From the NCBI RefSeq assembly GCF_013266735.1, contig NZ_JABSNU010000006.1, positions 248,001 to 312,000 of the forward strand: a stretch of DNA of 64,000 nucleotides, written 5' to 3'. Origin of the DNA: Pedobacter foliorum (lineage in GTDB: Bacteria > Bacteroidota > Bacteroidia > Sphingobacteriales > Sphingobacteriaceae). The notes below the pieces were generated by a model. The model did not search any database. It was not told the DNA's origin and saw only the letters and a program-made list of their open reading frames with translations. Position 1 is the stretch's first letter. Each line of letters opens with the position of its first letter. The translations under genes and the position numbers were made by a program. Shown here one piece after another: positions 45,336 to 55,721 of the stretch.

Positions 45336-46427
45336 ATGAGCAAACCTTATAATAATACCAAAGCTACGTTGGCCCTTGCAAAAGCAAGTTTTCGTTCCAT
45401 TATGCGTAGCCCTTCGGCAGTTGTTTTTACACTTGCCTTCCCTTTAATCTTCATTCTTGTTTTTGGCTTTTTAGGAGGTGGTGGTGTAAAGGTTGATTTG
45501 GCTATTGCGCCAGGTTCTGACCTTCAAAACCCGATTATTAATGCAATTGAGCAAATCAATGTCATACATATCGTTAAAGACAAAGATGCTGATGAAATAA
45601 AGGCGGAACTTGAAAAGGGGCACATAGCTGCTGTAATCAACGTTAAAAAAAATACTTCCGGTACGCCAGCCTATCTTGCCAACGTTCAATATACCTCAGC
45701 GTCTATTGATAAAGGGAGCATCCTTAAGTCTGTACTGGCCAACCTAATGTATACTTTAAATTCAAAAGACATTAAACCTACCGTAGCTCAGTTAAACGAA
45801 AGCACTGTTCAAGGTAGAATTTACCGTACCATAGACTTCATTTTACCGGGACAGCTGGGTTTCTCTTTATTAAGCACAGGAGTATTTGGAACAGCATTTG
45901 TATTTTTTAGTTTAAGACAAACCCTGGTTATCAAACGCTTCTTTGCTACCCCTGTAAGCAGAGCGAGTATTGTTTTTGGCGAAGGCATTGCAAGAATAGG
46001 TTTTGCACTTTGTGGAGCCGTATTTATTATTCTTATTGGGCATTTCTTTTTCCATTTCACCTTAATACATGGCGTGATCACGGTACTAAATATGCTTTTA
46101 CTTGCCATCATTGGGCTTGTAGTATTTATGGGCTTTGGCTTTATCGTATCCGGAATAGCAAAAAGTGAAAGTACTATCCCTCCTATTTCAAATATCATTA
46201 CGTTACCCCAGTTCTTATTATCGGGCACGTTTTTTTCTATCGATGCATTTCCGTCATGGCTTCAACCAATAAGTCGTGCATTGCCCTTAACATACCTTAA
46301 CGATGCCATGAGAAAGGTAGCTTTTGAAGGTGCTGGCTTATGGGATGTGAAACATCAAATCCTGATTATGGCTATCTGGGGAATCGGAGTCTATATCGTT
46401 GCTGTTAAGGTATTTAAGTGGGAGTAA
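45336..46427 (+). CDS. ABC-2 type transporter permease
   Basis: 363 residues. One membrane helix near the N-terminus (SAVVFTLAFPLIFILVFGFL), a large extracytoplasmic loop (about 50-165), then five helices from about residue 170 (LGFSLLSTGVFGTAFVFF, FALCGAVFIILIGHFFF, LLLAIIGLVVFMGFGFIV and others). The ABC-2 permease motif is seen in ITLPQFLLSGTFFSIDAFPS. Together with the ATPase it should form a homodimeric exporter of the YhfA/DrrB type. Cargo unknown; there is no adaptor or outer-membrane gene nearby. Confidence 0.93.
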   Translation: MSKPYNNTKATLALAKASFRSIMRSPSAVVFTLAFPLIFILVFGFLGGGGVKVDLAIAPGSDLQNPIINAIEQINVIHIVKDKDADEIKAELEKGHIAAVINVKKNTSGTPAYLANVQYTSASIDKGSILKSVLANLMYTLNSKDIKPTVAQLNESTVQGRIYRTIDFILPGQLGFSLLSTGVFGTAFVFFSLRQTLVIKRFFATPVSRASIVFGEGIARIGFALCGAVFIILIGHFFFHFTLIHGVITVLNMLLLAIIGLVVFMGFGFIVSGIAKSESTIPPISNIITLPQFLLSGTFFSIDAFPSWLQPISRALPLTYLNDAMRKVAFEGAGLWDVKHQILIMAIWGIGVYIVAVKVFKWE

Positions 46428-46462
46428 ACTACTAATACCTCTGCTTTTTTTCTAGGAAAAAT

Positions 46463-46505
46463 GAATATTTGTTTTTAAATTTCATAATAAAAAAAACAAA
46501 TATTC
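46463..46505. repeat. Perfect 14-bp inverted repeat upstream of aqpZ
   Basis: GAATATTTGTTTTT (46463-46476) and AAAAACAAATATTC (46492-46505) are perfect complements with a 15-base spacer. It lies between the ABC permease stop (46427) and aqpZ (46574). It lacks a T-run on the + strand, so an operator or mRNA hairpin is as likely as a terminator. Confidence 0.55.
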
Positions 46506-46573
46506 TACCATTAATTTAACAACCGGGTAGTGATAAAAAATCAATGTCGCTGCCTAAACTAAATTAAACTCCT

Positions 46574-47266
46574 ATGAAAAAACTAGCAGCAGAATTTATC
46601 GGTACATTTTGGCTTGTTCTAGGCGGCTGCGGCAGCGCGGTTTTAGCCTGTAATTATCCAAGTGCAGGCATTGGCTTTGCCGGTGTAGCACTCGCCTTCG
46701 GACTAACAGTAGTGACTATTGCTTATGCTCTCGGCCACATATCCGGAGCCCACCTAAACCCCGCAGTTTCAATCGGCCTTTGGGTTGGTGGACGCTTTGA
46801 CGGAAAAGATCTTATCCCATATATTATTTCACAAGTATTAGGAGGCATCGTAGCCGCTGGAGTACTTTACATCATCGCTACCGGAAATGGAAATCCTATT
46901 GGAGGCTTTGCCGCAAATGGATACGGAGACCTCTCTCCGGGAAAATACAACATGACTGCAGCGCTGGTTACAGAAATAGTAATGACCTTCATTTTTTTAA
47001 TCATAATATTAGGTGCAACTGATGAAAGGGCTCCAAAGGGATTTGCAGGTTTGGCAATTGGTCTTGGATTAACACTAATTCACCTAATTAGTATCCCTGT
47101 AACGAATACTTCAGTTAATCCGGCAAGAAGTACCAGTCAGGCCATTTTTGTTGGCGGTGAAGCTTTGAGTCAACTTTGGTTATTTTGGGTTGCACCCATT
47201 GTTGGTGCCATTTTAGCCGGAATTGTATACAAAGCTGTTTTTGCTGCGAAGTCAGAAAGTGCATAA
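46574..47266 (+). CDS. aqpZ: Aquaporin Z
   Basis: Water channel of the inner membrane. 230 residues, six membrane helices and two half-helix loops each with [14 protein letters not shown] near residue 62 and [13 protein letters not shown] near 185. The Arg after the second NPA, with the Phe, His and Thr/Cys expected at the selectivity filter, indicates a strict water channel rather than a glycerol facilitator. The start [20 protein letters not shown] is the classic AqpZ opening. It has its own terminator downstream and an inverted repeat upstream. Confidence 0.95.
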   Translation: MKKLAAEFIGTFWLVLGGCGSAVLACNYPSAGIGFAGVALAFGLTVVTIAYALGHISGAHLNPAVSIGLWVGGRFDGKDLIPYIISQVLGGIVAAGVLYIIATGNGNPIGGFAANGYGDLSPGKYNMTAALVTEIVMTFIFLIIILGATDERAPKGFAGLAIGLGLTLIHLISIPVTNTSVNPARSTSQAIFVGGEALSQLWLFWVAPIVGAILAGIVYKAVFAAKSESA

Positions 47267-47323
47267 ACTTAACTAACTACAAAACAACTCGATAACAACA
47301 AAACCATTAAATAATCAATATTC

Positions 47324-47357
47324 AAAAAGTCGTAATTAAATTAATTACGACTTTTTT
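47324..47357 (+). terminator. Terminator after aqpZ
   Basis: AAAAAGTCGTAATT (47324-47337) pairs with AATTACGACTTTTT (47343-47356), 14 bp, with a 5-base loop and T-run. Confidence 0.8.
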
Positions 47358-47428
47358 GCGTTTAATTTTTAACTTTGGATATCGCCTTAGTAATTGTAAC
47401 TTTTACACTAAGGGTTATTTACAAATAA

Positions 47429-48736
<1,308 letters not shown>

Positions 48737-48781
48737 GAAATACTTATCCTAAGTTTACGATAGGATAAATACGCTAATAAC

Positions 48782-48817
48782 AAAAATCCCCGATGCCTAA
48801 AAGCTTCGGGGATTTTT
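48782..48817 (+). terminator. Terminator after eno
   Basis: AAAAATCCCCGA pairs with TCGGGGATTTTT (12 bp) around a 12-base loop. It may also serve the convergent nucleoside hydrolase gene. Confidence 0.85.
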
Positions 48818-48824
48818 GTACTGA

Positions 48825-49823
48825 TCAATTTCCAGGCTCATACAGCATTAAGTCTTCTATTATAGTTGAAATCTTTTCGTACGGATATTTATGTGTAAGA
48901 AAATAATGTCCGGCATTAACATCTGCATCCCATAAATTAGATCCATCTTTATTTACTATAAATTTACCAGGGCCATTAACATAAAAATATTTTTCAGGCT
49001 TTCTGATTGCGCATAAAACTGCTGTTTGATCCCATGAGGGTCTATTAGCCGGCTTATTTTTGTCATAAGTAGCCAGATTATACTGATAAGCCCATGCAGC
49101 AGGGTTTTTACTAATATTTCTCTTTGCCAATTTGCTACCGGTATGTATTTTATCTCCTATTTCAAAGCCGCTCAATAATAATGGTTTCGGCCATCTACTA
49201 AAAGCTTCATAAGCTGCTTCCTTATGCTCATTTACATTAAATTCTACCCCATTTGGTATCATTCCCGCCATTGCAACCCAATTTTTCACTTTCTTTTTTA
49301 CAAGATCCATTCCCGAAAGACTGGAAAATTGATCCGGCTTAGAGTTAAGCAAGTCCATGATATTTGATAAGAAACCAACGGTCACTATGGTTACGCTATT
49401 ATCATCCTGCTTTGCCAATACTTTCCTATAAACTTCCAAAGCGCTAGGATAATTAGCAATCTGTTTATTTTTAAGGAAGTGTGTAACCAATGAATCGTTC
49501 CAATTGTTGGGAGATATAAAACCTGGGGCCTTTACGGAAGCAATACCTATAGGAATATTAGGTTTCCTAAAATATTGGTTAAAAACCTCAATAGTAGGAG
49601 CAACAGAAGGATGGCTATCAGATGAGACTGTTGCTAGAATTTCGCATTCACCTTTAGCAGCTAATGCATGCAAAACAGTTATTGCACCTACATCATCAAA
49701 ATCCGGCCCCATATCAGTATCGAAAATAACTTTGACTCTCTTATCTGGTTTCCCATGTTTAACAGACCAGCCAGACGATGTAAGAACAATTAGTATCAAT
49801 AATGAGTAAAAAATAGTTTTCAT
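48825..49823 (-). CDS. Secreted nucleoside hydrolase (IunH superfamily)
   Basis: 332 residues. A signal peptide (MKTIFYSLLILIVLTSSG) makes it periplasmic or extracellular. The calcium and ribose site is KVIFDTDMGPDFDDVGAI: compared with the usual DTDxGxDDxxA it carries two extra residues between the Gly and the Asp pair, as in a divergent branch of the superfamily. VTIVTVGFLSNIMDLLNSKP and NGVEFNVNEHKEAAYEAFS are typical of the rest of the fold. Members split the N-glycosidic bond of nucleosides. Substrate choice is unknown. Confidence 0.88.
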   Translation of the reverse strand: MKTIFYSLLILIVLTSSGWSVKHGKPDKRVKVIFDTDMGPDFDDVGAITVLHALAAKGECEILATVSSDSHPSVAPTIEVFNQYFRKPNIPIGIASVKAPGFISPNNWNDSLVTHFLKNKQIANYPSALEVYRKVLAKQDDNSVTIVTVGFLSNIMDLLNSKPDQFSSLSGMDLVKKKVKNWVAMAGMIPNGVEFNVNEHKEAAYEAFSRWPKPLLLSGFEIGDKIHTGSKLAKRNISKNPAAWAYQYNLATYDKNKPANRPSWDQTAVLCAIRKPEKYFYVNGPGKFIVNKDGSNLWDADVNAGHYFLTHKYPYEKISTIIEDLMLYEPGN

Positions 49824-50011
49824 TTGTTTGCGTTTAATTTAGGGCGACGTTTTATCGTTTCTTTACAAGCTATATACAATATCTGATCTTTACACTAATT
49901 AACTCTTATTGAAACATATAATTTACTTTCATTTAGATCTAATATGTTGATAAGTGGAGAATACTCATTTGATTAAAAGCCAAAGCTTTTAAATCTTCGT
50001 GTCTTATTTTA

Positions 50012-50019
50012 TATCTTTG
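50012..50019 (+). promoter_or_regulatory. -7 box five bases upstream of the ATG
   Basis: TATCTTTG fully matches TAnnTTTG and ends five bases before the ATG at 50025; the mRNA would be leaderless. Confidence 0.55.
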
Positions 50020-50024
50020 TCAAT

Positions 50025-50324
50025 ATGAATCGCCTGCTAGAACTTTTACGCAACAAATACTTCCTTAGTGTAATGGCATTCGTGGTATGGATGTTATTTT
50101 TCGATAAGAATGATGTAGTAGCTCAATACGAATACAGATCACAGGTAAATAAACTTCAGGAAGAAAAGGATTTCTATGTAAAAGAAATTGCCAAAGTTAA
50201 AAAAGACCTTAACGAGCTAAATACCGACCTAAATACTGCAGAAAAATTTGCCAGAGAAAAGTACTTCATGAAAAAAGACAATGAAGATGTTTTTGTCATT
50301 ATCCAGGAAGCTCCTAAAAATTAA
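50025..50324 (+). CDS. Septum formation initiator family protein (FtsB/DivIC-like)
   Basis: 99 residues: a short cytoplasmic start, one membrane helix (about 12-27, YFLSVMAFVVWMLFF), then a coiled coil (about 35-75, VNKLQEEKDFYVKEIAKVKK). A small C-terminal segment, EKFAREKYFMKKDNEDVFVI, follows with the conserved REKY. FtsB/DivIC links FtsL and FtsQ in the divisome. The plan and length fit well. Its stop TAA is interleaved with the stop of the convergent TRIC channel gene (TTAA at 50321-50324). Confidence 0.9.
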   Translation: MNRLLELLRNKYFLSVMAFVVWMLFFDKNDVVAQYEYRSQVNKLQEEKDFYVKEIAKVKKDLNELNTDLNTAEKFAREKYFMKKDNEDVFVIIQEAPKN

Positions 50325-50932
50325 TAGCCAAACCTAGGTAACGTCAGCTTATACCTTACTACTACTATTCTTAAGGTAAAAATAAATGCAATCACCGCAA
50401 CCTTTGCCAGATCTTCTTTTAAATTAAAATACAGAAGAGTGAAGTACAATGTACCCCCCATAATACAGGCAGTAGCATAAATTTCTTTTCTGAATATTAT
50501 CGGAATAGTATTCAATAGTGTATCCCTTATAATACCACCAAAACATCCTGTAATGGTTCCAAGTGCAATGCAAATACCCGGGCTCAATCCGAAAACTATG
50601 CCTTTCTGAATACCTAGCATAGTAAACAAGCCAAGACCTAAAGAGTCAAACAGGAAAAGAGTCACTTTAAATTTCTTAATGTGAGTTTTAAAAAAGATGG
50701 TAGCAATTGAGGTAAGTAAAATCAGCAAGCAGTAGTTTACATCCCTCATCCATGCAACAGGTGTATCGCCTAGTAAAAGGTCACGAACAGTACCTCCACC
50801 AATTGAAGTTACAAAAGCGATAATGAGTACCCCAAAAGGATCTAATCTTCTCTGCATGGCCGCAAAAGAGCCAGATATCGCAAAAGAAATGGTTCCCAGG
50901 ATCTCAATGGCATCCATAGTGTTTATTTGCAT
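50321..50932 (-). CDS. TRIC/YicG-family cation channel
   Basis: 203 residues, seven membrane helices, built as two repeats. Each has the Gly-rich, Arg-Asp motif of the UPF0126/TRIC family: SIGGGTVRDLLLGDTPVAWM and CFGGIIRDTLLNTIPIIFRK. Bacterial TRIC channels are trimeric K+-permeable channels of the inner membrane; glycine transport has also been suggested for the related YicG. The start MQINTMDAIEILGTISFAI could also be five codons later. It is downstream of the VWA protein gene by 10 bases. Confidence 0.9.
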   Translation of the reverse strand: MQINTMDAIEILGTISFAISGSFAAMQRRLDPFGVLIIAFVTSIGGGTVRDLLLGDTPVAWMRDVNYCLLILLTSIATIFFKTHIKKFKVTLFLFDSLGLGLFTMLGIQKGIVFGLSPGICIALGTITGCFGGIIRDTLLNTIPIIFRKEIYATACIMGGTLYFTLLYFNLKEDLAKVAVIAFIFTLRIVVVRYKLTLPRFGY

Positions 50933-50942
50933 ACTTCAGGAC

Positions 50943-53027
50943 TTAAATTTCTCCGTTTCTTTTTCTTAAAAACCATTCAAGAGTAAGCAATGTAACTATC
51001 AGTGCAAACACCCATTTAAAGTTAATCAATTCCTCATATTTACGATCCTCATAACTCAAAGTCTTTATCTGGTCATTAGTACTTATGTCATTTAAAATAT
51101 GAGATAAATTCTGTGGCATATACATTTTACCGCCCGTTTGAACCGACATAGTATTTAGCAACTGGTGATTAGCAATGGTTTGCTGATATTCTGCAACTAG
51201 TGCATTTACATAAAAAAGTCCTTGCGCAGTATGCTTTTTATTCCCTAAGGTGGTGGTTGCAGTATAAGTATAATTTCCGGCAGGCAACATTCCTGCATCA
51301 AGCTGATAAGCAGTCTCAGTTCTCGAAAACAAGAAATTATACGCTTTTCCTTCTTCATTTTTGATCTGAATACTTACATCAGGTGTATTTACCGAAACGT
51401 AGCTATCATTATAAAGAACCGCATTGATCAACACATTTTCATTTTCATCAAATGTGTTTTTGGCAGTATAAACTTTAAATTTACGTTTGTCGTCCTTTAC
51501 AGCAAGGTATTGAACTGCGTTTGATATCAAAGTATTAAAAACATCTGTCTTTTGCTCGTTCTGGGCTTCTGCCAACTTCCAACGCCATATCCCCTCACCT
51601 ATCAAATACCCTGTCTTCTTGCCATCAGCATTCATAAAAAACAACTGTGGAGATTCAGTCTTGATCTTACCTATTCGCTGTTTTAAAGCTACCTGCGCTG
51701 TACCATTTATTTTTATTTCACCAAATGGCGCTTGGAGAGGATCAAATCCCTCCATCTGCTTATCTAATGATGCATTCATTTCGAATGTAGTAAATCCAGT
51801 ATTTACAACCCCAAAAGCTTCCTGTATGGTATTATTACTCCCATTAAAGTTAACCGTATTCTGCATCTTATTAAAAGCATACAAATTACTTTGAGCACCT
51901 AAAATGTACCACAATGGCACATTACTCTGTTGAAGTTTATTAATAAAAACTCCTCCATCATTTTGAAGAGCAGGCAACTGATACAAGATAATTAAGCTAT
52001 AATCATTAGGATTAATTGCATTTAAGTCATCACCCAAGGCAACCTTTAGATCGTAATGCTTATTTAAGGTAATCGCCTGTTTTAATGCTGCAATATCAGG
52101 ATGCGGGGCAGCTGAGGCGAGTAATATCTTTTGCTTTGCATCAATTACTTCTATAAAAATGTTTTGAGCATTATTACGCTCTGATATTTCATCTTTTAGT
52201 GGATTTAACTGAATAGTATATTTTTGAAGACCAAGCTTAGTAGCTTTTAGCTTAATTGTTATGTTCTTTACAAAAGGGTTCGAATTAATCTGAAGCTCTT
52301 CATCGTAAATCTTTTTGCCACCTTCAGTAACTGAAATTCTGGATTGTTCCCCTTTACTTTCAAAAGCTTGCACCTGAACCTCTAGTGTAAATTCATTATC
52401 AAGATAAACCAAACTATTGTGGTTTACATTGGCAATCACTAAGTCCTTCTTTGGAATTGTATCTCCCAGTGCAATGGTATAAACCGGAGCTTTCAACTTG
52501 TTTAAATCATAAAGCGGGCTGCCACCACGATTAAAAATACCATCTGTAGCTAAAATAACTGAGCCAACATTACGGTTCAGCAATTCATCATTTAATTGAC
52601 TAATGAATTTTGAAGCGTTACTTAACTGGCCTTTATTTTTAAAGTCGTACCCTGATTTAATGCTATCACTAAAATTGTAAATCTTAACTTCATATTTTTC
52701 CAACAACTTATCCGCCAAATCCTGCATCTCCTTTTCATATTGTTGTTTATTGAACCCTTTAGGTTCAATCGCTCCAACAGACAAAGAATTGTCTTGCCCA
52801 ATAATAATTACCGGTTTTTCGAGATCATACGAGATACTCCTTACCAACGGAAAGAACAACAGTGAGGCTATTATGGTTACTACAATAGTGCGTATTGCAA
52901 ATAGTCCATACCGTAGCCTTTTATCTAAGTGCTCCGTTTTACGGTACAATAACCAGGCAAAAAGAGCCCCTGCAAGCAAGCACCCCAGTAAAGCCAATAA
53001 AGTGTATAAGCTAAAAGAATCGTTCAT
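50943..53027 (-). CDS. Membrane-anchored VWA-like domain protein
   Basis: 694 residues. Two membrane helices at the N-terminus (LYTLLALLGCLLAGALFAWLL and IRTIVVTIIASLLFFPLV), then a periplasmic von Willebrand A-like domain (about 70-200): VIIIGQDNSLSVGAIEP gives a D-x-S-x-S metal site (DNSLS) and SVILATDGIFNRGGSPLYD a later metal Asp. Several beta-sandwich and nucleotide-fold-like parts follow. A final membrane helix near the C-terminus (FKWVFALIVTLLTLEWFL) anchors it again. The arrangement resembles large BatA-like or glutamine-amidotransferase-like envelope proteins of Bacteroidota. Function unknown. It is 10 bases upstream of the TRIC gene. Confidence 0.8.
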   Translation of the reverse strand: MNDSFSLYTLLALLGCLLAGALFAWLLYRKTEHLDKRLRYGLFAIRTIVVTIIASLLFFPLVRSISYDLEKPVIIIGQDNSLSVGAIEPKGFNKQQYEKEMQDLADKLLEKYEVKIYNFSDSIKSGYDFKNKGQLSNASKFISQLNDELLNRNVGSVILATDGIFNRGGSPLYDLNKLKAPVYTIALGDTIPKKDLVIANVNHNSLVYLDNEFTLEVQVQAFESKGEQSRISVTEGGKKIYDEELQINSNPFVKNITIKLKATKLGLQKYTIQLNPLKDEISERNNAQNIFIEVIDAKQKILLASAAPHPDIAALKQAITLNKHYDLKVALGDDLNAINPNDYSLIILYQLPALQNDGGVFINKLQQSNVPLWYILGAQSNLYAFNKMQNTVNFNGSNNTIQEAFGVVNTGFTTFEMNASLDKQMEGFDPLQAPFGEIKINGTAQVALKQRIGKIKTESPQLFFMNADGKKTGYLIGEGIWRWKLAEAQNEQKTDVFNTLISNAVQYLAVKDDKRKFKVYTAKNTFDENENVLINAVLYNDSYVSVNTPDVSIQIKNEEGKAYNFLFSRTETAYQLDAGMLPAGNYTYTATTTLGNKKHTAQGLFYVNALVAEYQQTIANHQLLNTMSVQTGGKMYMPQNLSHILNDISTNDQIKTLSYEDRKYEELINFKWVFALIVTLLTLEWFLRKRNGEI

Positions 53028-53077
53028 ACGTGTTTGGGTAAAGATGCTAAATTTTAAAATGCGCGCACAATTTTATA

Positions 53078-53085
53078 TAAGTTTG
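53078..53085 (+). promoter_or_regulatory. -7 box upstream of the L,D-transpeptidase gene
   Basis: TAAGTTTG fully matches the -7 consensus and lies 16 bases before the ATG at 53102, so transcription should begin after any more distant start codon. This supports the short N-terminus of the protein. Confidence 0.5.
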
Positions 53086-53101
53086 TTTATAGTAAAACAT
53101 T

Positions 53102-53800
53102 ATGTCAATTCCTACACTTGCCCAATCTAGCTTTAAAACGCAGCAATTAACATTTGAACGTGTTAGAGAGGCTTATGATGTAAAGTGGGAAAACTTGCAA
53201 AAAGAACTCGCTAAGGAGCAGATAACAGGGAAATTCATTTTGTATATAGCTGCTTACAAAGCAGAGAGGAGATTAGAAATTTGGTTAAAGCAAAGTACTC
53301 AAAAGCAATACAAACTGTTTAAAGTATATCCATTTTGTACATTATCAGGAGTATTGGGACCTAAATTAAAGGAGGGAGATTTACAAACTCCGGAGGGATT
53401 TTATCACATTGCAGCATTTAATCCTAAAAGCAATTTCCACTTATCTTTAGGAATAAATTATCCCAACAGTGTTGACCTGTTGAGGAGTGCAAATGAAAAG
53501 CCCGGCAACCACATTTACATTCATGGCAATTGTGTAACAGTGGGCTGCATTCCATTAACAGATGAAAAAATAAAAGAGGTTTACATATTAGCAGTGGAGG
53601 CAAGAAACTCAGGGCAAAATGAGATTCCTGTTCATATTTTCCCATTCAAAATCACAGATGCCAATCTAAATAAACATCTCTCAGCGTTCCCTCAGTATAA
53701 GGCTTTCTGGACAAACCTTCAACAAGGATATGCTTATTTTAAAAAGTACAGACAAGTACCTGATGTAACAGAGCTTATGAACACATATCAATTTAAATAA
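53102..53800 (+). CDS. L,D-transpeptidase (YkuD) family protein with shortened signal peptide
   Basis: 232 residues. The YkuD catalytic motif is complete: HGNCVTVGC (His141 to Cys149), in NHIYIHGNCVTVGCIPLTDE. These enzymes make 3-3 crosslinks or attach proteins to peptidoglycan, so they act in the periplasm. The N-terminus is odd: MSIPTLAQSSFKTQQ looks like only the last part of a signal peptide (PTLAQ is a good cleavage site), yet stop codons TAG TAA stand in frame 6-11 bases before the ATG. Either the export signal is damaged or the protein is exported in an atypical way. Confidence 0.85.
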   Translation: MSIPTLAQSSFKTQQLTFERVREAYDVKWENLQKELAKEQITGKFILYIAAYKAERRLEIWLKQSTQKQYKLFKVYPFCTLSGVLGPKLKEGDLQTPEGFYHIAAFNPKSNFHLSLGINYPNSVDLLRSANEKPGNHIYIHGNCVTVGCIPLTDEKIKEVYILAVEARNSGQNEIPVHIFPFKITDANLNKHLSAFPQYKAFWTNLQQGYAYFKKYRQVPDVTELMNTYQFK

Positions 53801-53831
53801 AAAAAGGTATCAGAAAATCCTGATACCCTTT
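53800..53831. terminator. Terminator after fabG (and after the convergent gene)
   Basis: GGTATCAG (53806-53813) pairs with CTGATACC (53820-53827) over a 6-base loop. A's on the left give a T-run for minus-strand transcription, 20 bases past the fabG stop. Confidence 0.75.
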
Positions 53832-53850
53832 ACAAATATTTATAGTTAGC

Positions 53851-54594
53851 TTACAACATTCCGCCGCAAACAGACAACACTTGTCCGGTTACGTAAGCAC
53901 TCATATCAGATGCAAGGAATACACATGCATTTGCTACATCATCAGTCTCGCCTGCTCTTTTCAAAGGAATACCATCTTCCCAACCTTGTACTACTTTAGG
54001 GTCTAATACATCTGTCATTTCAGTACGGATAAATCCTGGAGCAATAACATTGGTACGGATATTACGTGATCCTAACTCTTTAGCCAATGACTTAGAGAAG
54101 CCAATGATACCTGCTTTAGATGCAGCATAGTTAGCCTGACCCGCATTTCCTTGAACACCTACTACTGAACTCATATTAATGATAGATCCTTTACGTGCTT
54201 TCATCATCACTTTAGATGCAGCTTTAGACACGTTAAATACAGACTTAAGGTTAACATTAATTACCTCATCCCAGTTCTCCTCGCTCATGCGCATCAATAA
54301 ACCGTCTTTAGTGATACCAGCATTGTTTACTACGATATCTAATGCACCGAAGTCAGCAACAATATCACTAATCAATTTCTCTGCTTCATCAAATTTAGAA
54401 GCATCAGAACGATATCCTTTAACCTTAGTACCAAAACTTTGCAATTCTTGCTCTAAAGCCTCTCCCTTTTCTACTGATGATAAATAAGTAAAAGCTACAT
54501 TAGCACCATGCTCTGCAAACTTTTCCGCTATTTTGCGGCCAATTCCTTTGGATGCACCCGTAACAAGTGCTGTTTTTCCTTCTAATAACTTCAT
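53851..54594 (-). CDS. fabG: 3-oxoacyl-[ACP] reductase
   Basis: Reduces beta-ketoacyl-ACP in fatty acid elongation with NADPH. 247 residues from the ATG at 54594 (MKLLEGKTALVTGASKGIGR); an ATG nine codons upstream is less likely. The short-chain dehydrogenase motifs are complete: TGASKGIG (cofactor loop), NNAGITKDGLLMRM, the catalytic Ser in INMSSVVG and YAASK with Tyr/Lys. The C-terminus SDMSAYVTGQVLSVCGGML is FabG-like. It lies 53 bases after aguA on the same strand. Its neighbours do not belong to fatty-acid synthesis. Confidence 0.94.
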   Translation of the reverse strand: MKLLEGKTALVTGASKGIGRKIAEKFAEHGANVAFTYLSSVEKGEALEQELQSFGTKVKGYRSDASKFDEAEKLISDIVADFGALDIVVNNAGITKDGLLMRMSEENWDEVINVNLKSVFNVSKAASKVMMKARKGSIINMSSVVGVQGNAGQANYAASKAGIIGFSKSLAKELGSRNIRTNVIAPGFIRTEMTDVLDPKVVQGWEDGIPLKRAGETDDVANACVFLASDMSAYVTGQVLSVCGGML

Positions 54595-54647
54595 CTGTAT
54601 TTCTTGTTTGGTTATATTCAATTAATTTATGTCGATTATAAAAGCGA

Positions 54648-55712
54648 TTAAATAGATGGTTCCTGCTGACTAAGGCAATGGAAACTACCCAATCCCCAAA
54701 TAATATCTGTAGAATCTATTCCTACAACTTCTCTATCAGGGAAAACACCTCTTATGATCTCCAACGCTTTCTCATCATTTACATCTCTAAAAGTTGGTAC
54801 AATTACCGCAGCATTTGCAATGTAAAAATTAGCGTATGAAGCTGGTAGTCTTGTGTCTTCGTGGATCACTGGAGAAGGCATTGGCAATTTCACGATATTT
54901 AAAGGTTTCCCGCTTAATAATCGCATGGCCTTTAGCGCTTCTAAATTCTCTTGTAACAGCAGATAATTTTCATCCAGAGGATTACTCTCCACAACTGTTA
55001 AAACGGTATCCTCGTTAACGAAACGAGTAATGTCGTCGATATGACCATCGGTATCATCACCAACTATCCCGTCACCTAACCACAATACTTGATCTGCACC
55101 ATAAAATTCTTTTAGGTATTGCTCAATCTGTTCCTTATTTAAATGAGGATTTCTGTTCTCATTTAATAAGCATGCTGTAGTTGTAAGGATTGTGCCTGCA
55201 CCATTAAACTCAACAGATCCACCCTCCATCACAATATCAGGATGGTAAACAGGTAAGTTAAAATGCTCAGCTATTTTGGTTGGAATTACATCATCAAGAT
55301 CATAAGGAGGATATTTATCTCCCCATGCATTATATCCCCAGTCTACTATGGCTCTTTTTCCCGTTTCCTTGTTTAACAAAAAAGCAGGGCCATGATCTCG
55401 GCACCAGGCATCATTACTTGGATTAAAATAAAACTCTATCTGACTTAAATCAGCACCAACCTTTTCCAATTCAGAAATAGCAAAAGCCTTAGTTTCTTCA
55501 TCGTTAATGTTAATTCTAACCTTTTCACCGGTTGCTACAATTTTAATAAACTGGCAATACGGTTCAAATATAGTTTCTAGTTTTCCTGGCCATGAAGCCT
55601 CTTTATGCGGCCAGCTTAACCAGGTTGCGTCATGTTTTACCCATTCGGCAGGAAAAGCGTATCCAGTCTTTTTAGGACTATTATTAAATATTACTTCGTT
55701 AAATGATGACAT
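54648..55712 (-). CDS. aguA: Agmatine deiminase
   Basis: Converts agmatine to N-carbamoylputrescine and ammonia (polyamine synthesis from arginine). 354 residues of the pentein/guanidino-modifying fold. The nucleophile is Cys346 in GLGSFHCLSQQEP. The pocket residues are seen in WLSWPHKEASWPG, NDAWCRDHGPAFLL, MEGGSVEFNGAGT and GDDTDGHIDDITRF (catalytic His/Asp). The next gene, aguB, lies 9 bases upstream on the same strand, so transcription runs aguB-aguA. Arginine decarboxylase (speA) is not in the window. Confidence 0.95.
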   Translation of the reverse strand: MSSFNEVIFNNSPKKTGYAFPAEWVKHDATWLSWPHKEASWPGKLETIFEPYCQFIKIVATGEKVRININDEETKAFAISELEKVGADLSQIEFYFNPSNDAWCRDHGPAFLLNKETGKRAIVDWGYNAWGDKYPPYDLDDVIPTKIAEHFNLPVYHPDIVMEGGSVEFNGAGTILTTTACLLNENRNPHLNKEQIEQYLKEFYGADQVLWLGDGIVGDDTDGHIDDITRFVNEDTVLTVVESNPLDENYLLLQENLEALKAMRLLSGKPLNIVKLPMPSPVIHEDTRLPASYANFYIANAAVIVPTFRDVNDEKALEIIRGVFPDREVVGIDSTDIIWGLGSFHCLSQQEPSI

Positions 55713-55721
55713 TTCTAAATC

